Positions 1 to 6,623 of a stretch of DNA of 19,216 nt are shown piece after piece. The DNA comes from Thermoleophilaceae bacterium (GTDB taxonomy: Bacteria; Actinomycetota; Thermoleophilia; Solirubrobacterales; Thermoleophilaceae). Location of the stretch: the NCBI GenBank assembly GCA_013813135.1, contig JACCSF010000335.1, forward strand, positions 1 to 19,216. Direction: 5' to 3'. Position 1 is the stretch's first letter, and each line of letters opens with the position of its first letter. Both the position numbers and the translations under genes were made by a program. The notes under the pieces are model-generated. The model was not told where the DNA came from and did not search any database. It saw only the letters and a list, made by a program, of their open reading frames with translations.

Positions 1-140
1 GATCCTTCGTCCCGCTTGACCTTGGCGATGAAGGGCTGGGCGGGAACCTGGCCGTGAACGACGGCGCCCGGAACGCCGCTGACATACGCGCCCAGAACTC
101 GCCGGCGATCGCGCGCAACCCGGCGGAGTGGCATATCTCG
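1..140. other. Unresolved edge segment, possibly the end of a neighbouring gene
   Basis: Two frames stay open to the left edge. The + frame from base 3 is rich in Asp, Asn and Ala and has about 85% G/C third positions, but it shows no stop before it merges with the frame of the secreted-protein gene. On the - strand an ATG at 134-132 opens a 44-codon frame that runs off the edge. I recognise neither product. Both have plausible codon use over roughly 130 bases, so one may be the end of a gene lying mostly outside the window. The sequence here does not decide between them. Confidence 0.2.
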
Positions 141-180
141 ATCAGCCAAGAGCCGATAGGCCGAATGAGGGGTCGGCTCC

Positions 181-368
181 CCAACCCGACGCCCCAGCGA
201 AAGGGCCACCCCGGCAACCAGTCCCCGAGGGCGGAGCCCGCGTCCATTGGGGATGCCGGGTGGAGGGGACTCGCCCCCAACGGAGGGTCATCGCCACGAA
301 GTGGGACGTTCCCGGCCCCTTGTAGTGGCGCTTTGGGCGATTCTGGGATAGAAGGTGTGCAATCCCAG
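181..368 (+). promoter_or_regulatory. Strongly structured 5' leader, riboswitch-like candidate
   Basis: Several stems can be drawn by eye upstream of the small secreted-protein gene. Bases 206-216 pair with 254-263 (10 bp with one bulged C). Inside that, 222-226 pair with 249-253, and 229-232 pair with 236-239 around a GGA loop. The strand GTCCCC (221-226) could instead pair perfectly with GGGGAC (265-270), and 265-268 could also close on 274-277, so alternative folds exist. Further 3', 292-297 can pair with 325-330, and 343-349 with 362-368 just before the Shine-Dalgarno site. The CCGGCAACC at 211-219 followed by GGGGATGCC at 249-257 recalls the core of SAM-clan riboswitches, but I could not align the whole motif. 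The class is therefore left open. Confidence 0.4.
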
Positions 369-384
369 CAGGGGTCCAGACTCC

Positions 385-391
385 AGGGAGG
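385..391 (+). promoter_or_regulatory. Ribosome binding site AGGGAGG
   Basis: A strong purine-rich Shine-Dalgarno sequence lies 4 nt before the GTG at 396. It fixes the start of the small secreted protein and rules out the longer in-frame extension upstream. It is one of only two strong SD sites in the window. Confidence 0.75.
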
Positions 392-395
392 TTTC

Positions 396-653
396 GTGAA
401 GTTCTTTCGGAGCAGGCTTTCCATAGCTTGCGTAACAGCCGCGGCTGCGCTTGGTGTCTTGGCGGCACCGGCGGTGGCCTGGTATCCGTGTCCGCCGCCG
501 CCTAGCGAGAAGCAGAAGTGCAACGCCGGGCGCGGAAACGGCAGCGAGGGCTGCGACCCGGGCAACTCGTCGACTTCCCCGGGTGGCGACACTGGCCAGA
601 ACCAGGGCGGCGACGAAGGCGGCCCGATCCGCGGCGGCACCGGAGCGCCGTAG
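396..653 (+). CDS. Small secreted Gly/Asn-rich protein with cysteines (85 aa), function unknown
   Basis: GTG start chosen because of the SD at 385-391 and because the translation then begins with a clear Sec signal peptide. This has a basic KFFRSR start, an Ala/Val/Leu hydrophobic core, and a likely cleavage site after APAVA near residue 27. The mature part is only about 58 residues. It starts WYPCPPPP, continues with KCNAGRGNGSEGCDPGN, and ends in a low-complexity Gly/Gln/Asp/Glu tail. Three cysteines lie in the mature part and one in the signal region. No enzymatic domain is visible. It is probably exported and either free or wall-associated. The gene is monocistronic: a long structured leader precedes it and a strong terminator follows 31 bp after the stop. 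I do not recognise the family with confidence. Confidence 0.65.
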   Translation: MKFFRSRLSIACVTAAAALGVLAAPAVAWYPCPPPPSEKQKCNAGRGNGSEGCDPGNSSTSPGGDTGQNQGGDEGGPIRGGTGAP

Positions 654-684
654 ACCAGGCTTCCGCTCAAGCAATCGTCTGACC

Positions 685-718
685 GGAAGGCCCGCGAAAC
701 GCGGGCCTTCCTTTGTTT
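685..718 (+). terminator. Rho-independent terminator
   Basis: A perfect 12-bp stem (685-696 with 700-711), AAA loop and a TTTGTTT tract. It closes the transcription unit of the small secreted protein. Confidence 0.92.
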
Positions 719-1454
719 CAAGCCCGAGTCGGCACCAGTCCGCCCCCCTTGACGGTCCACGTAGCCCATGTATTCGAGATGGGCGAGGACGGCAAGGTCG
801 AGCACCGGGGCAACAGCGGAGAGGCGAACAGCAGAACAGCGGAGAGCTCAGCCGGCGAGATGTGGCAACTGTCGCCGACCGCCTCTCGTACCCGAGCCGA
901 TGCGGCCTCTTTGGTTCCGGCGTCCAAGTCCCAAGCCTCTGTCAAGGCCGGTCGAAGACTGGGCCACTTTCGCCGGTTGAAAACTGGTCCACCTTGACGC
1001 GGTAGGGCGCCCGCGGAACGGAGCCCGTAAGAGCGGGGTGACGGATCGACGTGCCTTAAAGAACGGGGCGGCCAGGGGGGCCTCATCATTTGCTGCGTCA
1101 ACTGCCGCCCCCCGCCCAGGTCAATGGGCTCCCCAGGCCTTGTTGCGGTCCCGGGTGCGAGTTGTCAGCCCCGGCTACGGGGCGTCGCGGCTACCCAGCG
1201 GCGAACTCCCTGCGAAGCCGGCGACGCCGGCCACAGCTGCGCCGCCAGACGAACAGCTTGAAGTCGCGTCCGTGCCGGATCTCCTCGAGAGGGCGGCCTT
1301 CGTCGTGCTGCCGAGTTGGGGTCGTTAGTGCGGCGGGGTTGCGTCCGAGTTGGCCGGACGCGATGCGCCGCGGTGCGCTCCTATGCGGAGCGGGGGTGGC
1401 TTGCCGTGGCGGGTTTGCGCCGCTGTGCGTCGTGGTGCGGATGCACGGCGGGAA
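719..1454. other. Gene-poor stretch
   Basis: About 735 bases without a convincing gene on either strand. The open frames have low-complexity Arg/Ala/Pro translations, no ribosome binding sites and no recognisable domains. The only structured items I see are the repeat pair at 941-998 (listed separately) and scattered GC-rich inverted repeats. The segment may be a site of past insertion and decay next to the tRNA gene. Confidence 0.5.
941..998. repeat. Tandem 20-bp repeats in a 7-bp inverted frame, IS21-end-like remnant
   Basis: CCGGTCGAAGACTGGGCCAC (948-967) recurs as CCGGTTGAAAACTGGTCCAC (973-992). That is 17 of 20 identical, with period 25. The pair is flanked by GTCAAGG (941-947) and its reverse complement CCTTGAC (992-998). 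Multiple short repeats near each end are a known trait of IS21-family elements, and the TGGGCCACTTT / AAACTGGTCCA words look like that family from memory. No istA or istB gene is present, so this would be a solitary relic end. Confidence 0.4.
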
Positions 1455-1528
1455 TCGGGCTGACTGGATTTGAACCAGCGACCTCTCCGACCCGAACGGA
1501 GCGCGCTACCAGACTGCGCCACAGCCCG
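1455..1528 (-). tRNA. tRNA-Pro (anticodon CGG)
   Basis: Read on the - strand, the 74-nt gene folds as a standard cloverleaf. The acceptor arm CGGGCTG pairs with CAGCCCG. The D-arm is GCGCAGTCTGGTAGCGC. The anticodon stem CTCCG/CGGAG carries the loop TTCGGGT, whose anticodon CGG reads CCG. A T-arm with GGTTCAAATCC follows, then discriminator A. The 3' CCA is not encoded: the next bases are TTC. CCG is likely a major proline codon here given the G+C content. Confidence 0.95.
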
Positions 1529-1539
1529 AAACAGGCCCT

Positions 1540-1545
1540 AGGGTA
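1540..1545 (-). promoter_or_regulatory. Candidate -10 box for tRNA-Pro (TACCCT)
   Basis: TACCCT on the - strand ends 11 nt before the mature tRNA 5' end, which allows a short 5' leader for RNase P. I see no convincing -35 box. It is back to back with the -10 of the lipoprotein gene. Confidence 0.4.
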
Positions 1546-1553
1546 GCCGTTGG

Positions 1554-1559
1554 CATACT
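1554..1559 (+). promoter_or_regulatory. Candidate -10 box CATACT, leaderless start
   Basis: CATACT is followed by 8 nt and then the GTG at 1568. There is no Shine-Dalgarno sequence. Transcription would begin at or very near the start codon. Confidence 0.5.
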
Positions 1560-1567
1560 GAGGCCGC

Positions 1568-2788
1568 GTGAGCGTATGCCGATCGATGCTGGCCTTCGGC
1601 CTCGTCTTCGCGACCCTGGCCGGGTGCGATTCCGACGAGGGCGACGGGACGCGTGCCGAGCCTGCCGGGCAGCCGTCCGACCGCCGGCAGTCCACGACCG
1701 AAGACGGGAGCGCCGCCGCGCGGGGCCCGGTGCGCTTGCTGCGCCTCGGGCGTTTCGACGCCCCAACCTTCCTGGGCGCCCCGCGCGGCGACCGGCGTCG
1801 CTTCGTGGTGCAGCGCGGCGGCACGATCGTCGTCCTGCACGGTGGCAGGCAGCTCGACGAGCCATTCCTCGACGTCTCGACCAACGTCTCGACCGATGGG
1901 GAGGGCGGCCTGCTGTCGATGGCCTTTGCGCCCGACTACCAGCGCTCCGGGCGCTTCTACGTCTACTACACGGATCGTGAGGGCTACCTGCAGATCGACC
2001 AGTTCACGCGCTCCGACGACCCCGACCGCGCCGACCCGGAATCGCGTCGCTCGGTGATCCGGGTGCCGCACTTCCGCTCGAACCACAAGGGCGGCCAGCT
2101 CCAATTCGGTCCCGACGGCATGCTCTACGCCGGCTTCGGCGACGGCGGGTCGGGCGGCGACCCTGACGAGAACGCGCAGAACCTCGGTCGCATCCTGGGC
2201 AAGCTGATCAGGATCGACCCGCGCCCGGGCGGCGGCTACGACGTGCCGGCCTCCAACCCGTTCGTCGGTCGCAGTGGCGCCCGCGGGGAGATCTACGCCT
2301 ACGGGCTGCGCAACCCCTACCGCTTCTCGTTCGACCGCAGCCGCGGGTCGCTCAACATCGGAGACGTCGGCCAGGACGAGGTTGAGGAGATCGACTACGT
2401 CCCCGGGCGCAGCGGAGGCCGCCAGCCGCGCGGCGGCTACAACTTCGGCTGGGACGTGTTCGAGGGCCGCGACCGCTACGAGCCCGGCAGCGCGCCCGGG
2501 GACGTGCCGCCGGTGATCGCGCACCGCCAGAGCGCCGGCTTCTGCTCGATCATCGGCGGCTACGTGATCCGCGACCCGTCGCTGCGCGGGACGCGCTACG
2601 CCGGCCGCTACGTGTACGGCGACCTGTGCAACCCAGACCTGCGGCTGGCTGTCCTCAAGCGACCGCGCGCGTCCACGCGGCCGTCCGGCCTCCGGGTCTC
2701 GAACCTGGTGTCCTTCGGGGAGGACGGCCAGGGGAGGGTCTACGCTGTGTCGATCGACGGCCCGATTTACCGGATAGGACGCGGGTGA
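1568..2788 (+). CDS. PQQ-type glucose/sorbosone dehydrogenase family lipoprotein (406 aa)
   Basis: An exported lipoprotein with a six-bladed beta-propeller fold of the GSDH / soluble glucose dehydrogenase family (oxidation of sugars or other polyols with a quinone cofactor). The N terminus has Arg5, a hydrophobic core and the lipobox LAGC with Cys20. The GTG at 1568 is preferred over the in-frame ATG at 1586 because it keeps Arg5 and sits 8 nt after a -10 box. Family marks occur in order: NHKGGQL (172-178), GDGGSGG (191-197), GKLIRID (211-217), YGLRNPYRFSFD (245-256) and GDVGQDEVEEID (265-276). The His-Lys-Gly-Gly stretch corresponds to the region of the catalytic His. Many members have no proven dehydrogenase activity, and eukaryotic HHIP-like relatives are binding proteins, so the reaction is uncertain. 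The next gene begins inside its stop codon. Confidence 0.85.
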   Translation: MSVCRSMLAFGLVFATLAGCDSDEGDGTRAEPAGQPSDRRQSTTEDGSAAARGPVRLLRLGRFDAPTFLGAPRGDRRRFVVQRGGTIVVLHGGRQLDEPFLDVSTNVSTDGEGGLLSMAFAPDYQRSGRFYVYYTDREGYLQIDQFTRSDDPDRADPESRRSVIRVPHFRSNHKGGQLQFGPDGMLYAGFGDGGSGGDPDENAQNLGRILGKLIRIDPRPGGGYDVPASNPFVGRSGARGEIYAYGLRNPYRFSFDRSRGSLNIGDVGQDEVEEIDYVPGRSGGRQPRGGYNFGWDVFEGRDRYEPGSAPGDVPPVIAHRQSAGFCSIIGGYVIRDPSLRGTRYAGRYVYGDLCNPDLRLAVLKRPRASTRPSGLRVSNLVSFGEDGQGRVYAVSIDGPIYRIGRG

Positions 2789-3477
2789 GGCGACGGGTCA
2801 CGGTCGTGGCGCTTGCCGGGGCGCTGGCGCTGGTCGCCGCGGCGCCGGCCGATGCCGCCACGCTCACGGTGGCGGGGTCGAGGAGCTGCTACCGGACCGG
2901 CGACGCGCTGATCGTGAGTGGGTCGGGCTTCACGCCCGGGCAACCGGTGAACTTCGTGCTCGAGGGCCAGGACCTGGGCAACCTGACGGCCGATGCCGCC
3001 GGGAATGTCAGCGCGCCACTCAGCATCGGCGCCGAGACGTTCAGGGGCGTCAGCAGGCGCACCCTGATCGCCACCGACGCGACCAACCCGGCCAACGTCG
3101 CGACCGCGCAGTTCCTCGGTTCCGCCCTGGCCGTGAAGATCCGGCCGCGCAACGGGACCGCCGGACGCAGGCTGCGCATCAACGCCACTGGCTTCACGAC
3201 CGGCAAGCGGCTGTACGCGCACGTGCTGCGCCGCGGCTACAAGCGCAACGTCTTCATCGGGAAGCTGAAGGGCCCGTGCCGCACCGCGAAGGCGCGCCGG
3301 CGGATCCTGCCGGCCACGCTGCCCGCCGGCGTCTACACGGTCCAGTTCGACACCAAGCGCCGCTACTCGCGCAAGACCAAGGTCTGGGTGCGCTTCCGCG
3401 TGACGGTCACGCCCACCGCCGGCGGGGCCGGCCTCGGTCAGGCGAGGTTGACCCAGACGGTCTTGTTCTCGAGGTAG
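2785..3477 (+). CDS. Secreted Ig-like domain protein (230 aa)
   Basis: GTG at 2785 overlaps the TGA of the lipoprotein gene by 4 bases (GTGA), so the two are probably translationally coupled. The product starts RRR and has an Ala/Leu/Val core and a likely signal-peptidase site after ADA near residue 25. The mature protein is Thr/Gly/Val-rich. It holds two beta-sandwich-like units, each with a GFT-G repeat (SGSGFTPGQPV, then NATGFTTGKRL), followed by a very basic C-terminal part (KARRR, KRRYSRKTK). Such Ig/IPT-like exported proteins are adhesive or structural rather than catalytic, so a role alongside the GSDH lipoprotein at the cell surface is an inference. Cysteines are few: one early in the mature part and one in GPC. 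The last 40 bp run into the 3' end of the convergent aldehyde dehydrogenase gene. Confidence 0.75.
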   Translation: MRRRVTVVALAGALALVAAAPADAATLTVAGSRSCYRTGDALIVSGSGFTPGQPVNFVLEGQDLGNLTADAAGNVSAPLSIGAETFRGVSRRTLIATDATNPANVATAQFLGSALAVKIRPRNGTAGRRLRINATGFTTGKRLYAHVLRRGYKRNVFIGKLKGPCRTAKARRRILPATLPAGVYTVQFDTKRRYSRKTKVWVRFRVTVTPTAGGAGLGQARLTQTVLFSR

Positions 3478-4931
3478 GCCTGCAGGCCCTCGCGGCCGTG
3501 CTCGCGTCCCACGCCTGAGGCCTTGAAGCCGCCGAACGGCGCCGCCGGGTCGCCGGCGCTCCACGTGTTCACCCACACGTCCCCGGCCCGCAGCAGCGCG
3601 GCGAGCTTGTGCGCCTTCGCGAGGTCGCGCGTCCACACGCCGGCGGCCAGGCCGTACTCCGTGTCGTTCGCGCGCCGGGCCACCTCTTCGATCGAGTCGT
3701 ACGGCAGCGCCACCAGCACCGGGCCGAAGATCTCCTCTCGCGCGATCGTGAGGTCGTCGCTGGTCGCGCTGAACAGGGTCGGCTCGACGAAGTAGCCGTC
3801 GCCATCGCGGGCTCCGCCGCCGGTGACGAGCTCGGCCCCCTCGGCCTTGCCCGCCTCGATGTAGCCGCGCACGCGCTCCTCCTGCTCGGCCGAGATCAGC
3901 GGACCGAGCTGTGTCCCCGGATCCAGGCCAGGGCCGATTCGCGCGGCGCCGGCGGCCTCCACCAGGCCGGCGAGCACGTCGTCGTACTGGTCGCTGTGCA
4001 CGAACAGTCGCGAGCCTGCGTTGCACGCCTGGCCCGTGTTGTAGTAGATCGCCTGGTAGGCGCCCCTGATCGCCACGTCGAGATCGGCGTCGGGCAGGAT
4101 GATGTTGGGTGACTTGCCGCCCAGCTCGAGCGTGACGCGCTTGAGCGCGCGCCCGGCCTTGGCGCCGATCTCGCGCCCCACCGCGGTGGACCCGGTGAAG
4201 GCGACCTTGTCCACGTCCTTGTGATCGACCAGGGCGGCGCCGGTCTCGCCGTCGCCCGTGATCACGTTGAGGACGCCCTCCGGGAGCCCCGCGTCGAGCG
4301 CGAGCTCGCCCAGGCGCAGCGCGGTCAGCGGCGTCTGCTCGGCGGGCTTGAGGACGATCGTGCAGCCCGCCGCCAGCGCCGGACCGATCTTCCAGGCCGC
4401 CATCAGCAGCGGGAAGTTCCACGGGATGATCTGGCCGCACACGCCCACCGGCTCCTTGCGCGTGTAGCAGTGCATGTCCGGCTGGGCCACCGGCAGCGTC
4501 TCGCCGGCGATCTTGGTCGGCCAGCCGGCGAAGTAGCGCAGGTGCTCGGCGGCGAGTGCCACGTCCACCCGCTTGGCGAGCTTGACCGGCTTGCCGTTGT
4601 CGAGCGACTCCAGCTCGGCCAGCTCGTCGGCATGGGCTTCGACGGTGTCCGCCAGCGCGAGCATCGCGCGCGTGCGCTTGGCCGCGGCGATGCCGCTCCA
4701 GCGCCCATCGTCGAACGCGGCGCGGGCCACCCGCACGGCGCGGTCCACGTCCTCGGCTCCGGCCTGCGGCACGTCGGCGATCGGCCGGCCGGTGGAGGGA
4801 TCCAGGGTCTCGAAGGTGCGTCCGTCGGCCGCCTCGAGCCGCTCGCCGCCGATCAGCAGGCGGTGCGGCCCGGCGGCGAAGGAGCGGGCGGTGTCGGAGA
4901 GGGCGTCCGGCAGAGCTGAAGCGGTGGTCAT
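3438..4931 (-). CDS. NAD(P)-dependent aldehyde dehydrogenase (497 aa)
   Basis: Oxidises an aldehyde to the carboxylic acid with NAD(P). It is full length for the ALDH superfamily. Visible marks are IPWNFPLLMAAWK (169-181) for cofactor binding, KPAEQTP (195-201), FTGSTAVG (245-252), the general base Glu269 in LELGG, and the catalytic Cys303 in GQACNAGSR. The C terminus carries PFGGFKASGVGREHG and ends in NKTVWVNLA, as in betaine/phenylacetaldehyde-type and ALDH2-like enzymes. ATG at 4931 is 10 nt downstream of the stop of the MhpD-like gene and there is no strong SD, so it is the third gene of an operon with the Zn alcohol dehydrogenase. Substrate unknown. Together with that dehydrogenase it could carry alcohol to acid. 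Confidence 0.95.
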   Translation of the reverse strand: MTTASALPDALSDTARSFAAGPHRLLIGGERLEAADGRTFETLDPSTGRPIADVPQAGAEDVDRAVRVARAAFDDGRWSGIAAAKRTRAMLALADTVEAHADELAELESLDNGKPVKLAKRVDVALAAEHLRYFAGWPTKIAGETLPVAQPDMHCYTRKEPVGVCGQIIPWNFPLLMAAWKIGPALAAGCTIVLKPAEQTPLTALRLGELALDAGLPEGVLNVITGDGETGAALVDHKDVDKVAFTGSTAVGREIGAKAGRALKRVTLELGGKSPNIILPDADLDVAIRGAYQAIYYNTGQACNAGSRLFVHSDQYDDVLAGLVEAAGAARIGPGLDPGTQLGPLISAEQEERVRGYIEAGKAEGAELVTGGGARDGDGYFVEPTLFSATSDDLTIAREEIFGPVLVALPYDSIEEVARRANDTEYGLAAGVWTRDLAKAHKLAALLRAGDVWVNTWSAGDPAAPFGGFKASGVGREHGREGLQAYLENKTVWVNLA

Positions 4932-4941
4932 GCCGAGAAAT

Positions 4942-5571
4942 CTAGGCGAACAGCAGCTCGACGCCGCCCAGCGCGTCGAGCTCGAGCCGCACGCGATCGC
5001 CGGGCTTGGCGACGTGGGGGGGAGCGAGGACGCCGGTGATGATGCGCTGCCCGGGCAGCAGCTCCTCGCCGGCCGCGTTCAAACGGCTTGCGACCGCGTC
5101 GACCATTTCCTCGAGGTGCACGCCGGTCTCGCCCGGAGCCATGACGTGCTCGACCTCGCCGTTCACGAGGATGCGACCCGCCCCTGGCGCATTCGCCTCC
5201 ACGCGGGGGCCGAACGCAACCGCCCGGTGGAAGATGTTGCCGGCGAGGATCGTCTCCACGTCCTGGTCGAGGTCGGGCGGATCGGCGACCTCGAGGGCCG
5301 GCAGGAGTGCGACGATCGAGCGGGCGTCGTCACCAAGCTCCACGGCGACTTCCGACTCGACAACGACCGCACCGTCGGCCAACGACACCTCGGCGCCGTC
5401 CTCGAGCAGCCCGTTCGACGTGAGGAAGCCCGCCAGCGGCCCGTCGATCCCGAGCTTCTCCTGAGCCGCGGAGACGTTGAAGCCGACCTTCCAGCCGATC
5501 GGCTCCGCGCTCTGGGCCAGCATCTCGCGGCGCCGCACCAGCATCGCCAGGGTCCCGCGCTCCACGCTCAC
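4942..5571 (-). CDS. MhpD / fumarylacetoacetase-fold hydratase or decarboxylase-like protein (209 aa)
   Basis: It belongs to the 2-oxopent-4-enoate hydratase / 4-oxalocrotonate decarboxylase branch of the FAH fold. Marks in order: GWKVGF (26-31), VESEVAVEL (71-79) with the Glu pair Glu72/Glu74 that in the family binds the divalent metal, ALEVAD (92-97), AGNIFHRAVAFGP (110-122) and a C-terminal PGDRVRLELDALG. Family members are usually near 260 residues and this one is about 50 shorter, all missing from the N terminus. The GTG at 5571 overlaps the alcohol dehydrogenase stop by 4 bases (GTGA), and no better start exists upstream without long overlap. The natural substrate is probably a 2-oxo-enoate or a related oxo acid. 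I would not assign the exact reaction. Confidence 0.8.
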   Translation of the reverse strand: MSVERGTLAMLVRRREMLAQSAEPIGWKVGFNVSAAQEKLGIDGPLAGFLTSNGLLEDGAEVSLADGAVVVESEVAVELGDDARSIVALLPALEVADPPDLDQDVETILAGNIFHRAVAFGPRVEANAPGAGRILVNGEVEHVMAPGETGVHLEEMVDAVASRLNAAGEELLPGQRIITGVLAPPHVAKPGDRVRLELDALGGVELLFA

Positions 5572-6602
5572 GGCGTCATCACGATCTTGAGCGCCTCGCG
5601 CCGGTCGTACACGGCGTAGGCATCGGAGGCTTCCGCGAGCGGCATGTGGTGGGTGACGAGCGGGGTGGGGTCGAGCACACCGGCGGACATCATCGCCAGC
5701 ACGCGGTCCACGTGCCCGATCACGTTGGCGTGCCCGGTCTTCAGCGTGAGCGCCTTGATCCAGACGACGCCCATGTGCACCTGGATGCGCTCGGCGTGGA
5801 CGCCGATCGCGGAGACCGTGCCCGCCTTGCGCGTGACCCGCGCGGCCAGGTCGAGCGCGTCCGGGTGGCCCACGGCGTCGATGGCGGCGTCCACGCCGCG
5901 GCCCTCGGTCGCGAGTTTCACCGCCGCGCGCGGGTCCTCCTCGGTGAGGTGGACCGGCTGTGCGCCGAAGCGCGCGGCGACGTCGAGGCGGTCGGCCACG
6001 GTGTCGATGGCGATCACCTTCGCGGCGCCGGCGGCCTTGGCCGCCTGAACCGCGCAGAGGCCGACCGGTCCGAGGCCCAGCACGGCCGCCGAGTCGCCGG
6101 GGCGAATGCCTGCCTGGTCGACCGCATGCCAGCCGGTGCCCATCACGTCGCCGGCGAACAGCGCGGCGTCGTCTGACATGCCCTCGGGGACGCCGCGCAG
6201 CGTGAGGTTGGCGTGCGGAACGAGCACCTGCTCAGCCTGGGCGCCCTGGAGCGAGCCGAGCGTCTTGCCGTGCCCGAAGACCCGCCCCTCGTCGCACTTG
6301 TGGAAGTTCCCGCGGCGGCAAAAGAAGCAGTTGCCGCAGGCCGAGCAGTAACAGCCCAGCACGCGGTCGCCCTCGGCCACCTCGGTCACCGCGTCGCCGG
6401 CCGCAACCACGGTGCCGACGAACTCGTGACCGAGCGTGAAGCCGGGCTCGATCTGCACGCGCCCGTGGTAGATGTGCAGGTCCGAGCCACACACGCCGGT
6501 CGCCTCGACCCGCACGACGGCGTCGTCTCGCTCGAGCAGCTCCGGCTCGGGCCGCTCCTCGATGCGCACTTCGCCGGGGGCCTGGAATGTGACCGCTTGC
6601 AT
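5568..6602 (-). CDS. Zinc-dependent alcohol dehydrogenase, MDR family (344 aa)
   Basis: An NAD(P)-dependent medium-chain dehydrogenase of the sorbitol/threonine dehydrogenase-like type. Catalytic zinc ligands are Cys38 (VCGSD) and His59-Glu60 (GHEFVG). The structural zinc site is Cys89, Cys92, Cys95 and Cys103 in the CX2CX2CX7C pattern. The Rossmann motif GLGPVG is at 176-181. Length is normal. ATG at 6602 has no SD but has a -10-like TAGCGT ending 10 nt upstream, consistent with a leaderless message. It is the first gene of a leftward operon with the FAH-fold protein and aldehyde dehydrogenase, and is divergent from the thioesterase operon across 28 bp. Confidence 0.93.
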   Translation of the reverse strand: MQAVTFQAPGEVRIEERPEPELLERDDAVVRVEATGVCGSDLHIYHGRVQIEPGFTLGHEFVGTVVAAGDAVTEVAEGDRVLGCYCSACGNCFFCRRGNFHKCDEGRVFGHGKTLGSLQGAQAEQVLVPHANLTLRGVPEGMSDDAALFAGDVMGTGWHAVDQAGIRPGDSAAVLGLGPVGLCAVQAAKAAGAAKVIAIDTVADRLDVAARFGAQPVHLTEEDPRAAVKLATEGRGVDAAIDAVGHPDALDLAARVTRKAGTVSAIGVHAERIQVHMGVVWIKALTLKTGHANVIGHVDRVLAMMSAGVLDPTPLVTHHMPLAEASDAYAVYDRREALKIVMTP

Positions 6603-6611
6603 GGGGCCTGC

Positions 6612-6617
6612 ACGCTA
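6612..6617 (-). promoter_or_regulatory. Candidate -10 box TAGCGT for the alcohol dehydrogenase operon
   Basis: TAGCGT on the - strand, 9 nt before the ATG at 6602. It shares the CTATAG palindrome (6615-6620) with the rightward -10 box. Confidence 0.5.
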
Positions 6618-6623
6618 TAGGGT
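6618..6623 (+). promoter_or_regulatory. Candidate -10 box TAGGGT for the thioesterase operon
   Basis: TAGGGT followed by CGCCGCC (7 nt) and GTG at 6631. The same spacing and the same spacer sequence occur upstream of the secreted hydrolase gene at 13286. Confidence 0.55.

Noticed and set aside
181..270. Firm call of a SAM-type riboswitch
   Set aside because: Only the CCGGCAACC and GGGGATGCC words match. I could not place the kink-turn, P1 closure or pseudoknot, and the downstream gene is not a methionine gene.
54..395. Extension of the small secreted protein to a GTG at 54
   Set aside because: It would bury the signal peptide 114 residues inside the protein, and translation would cross the structured leader. 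The SD at 385-391 marks the true start.
713..1005. Short open frames in 713-1005
   Set aside because: No SD or -10 box, no domain, and they run through the transposon-end-like repeat.
2767..4440. 557-codon open frame on the - strand over the Ig-like and ALDH genes
   Set aside because: Translation is Arg/Gly/Ala/Asp low-complexity, typical of an out-of-frame reading of GC-rich DNA. The ALDH frame has all catalytic motifs.
3438..5571. Catechol meta-cleavage pathway (semialdehyde dehydrogenase plus oxalocrotonate decarboxylase)
   Set aside because: The ALDH cysteine motif GQACNAGSR is of the general ALDH2/betaine type, and no extradiol dioxygenase, tautomerase or aldolase is nearby.
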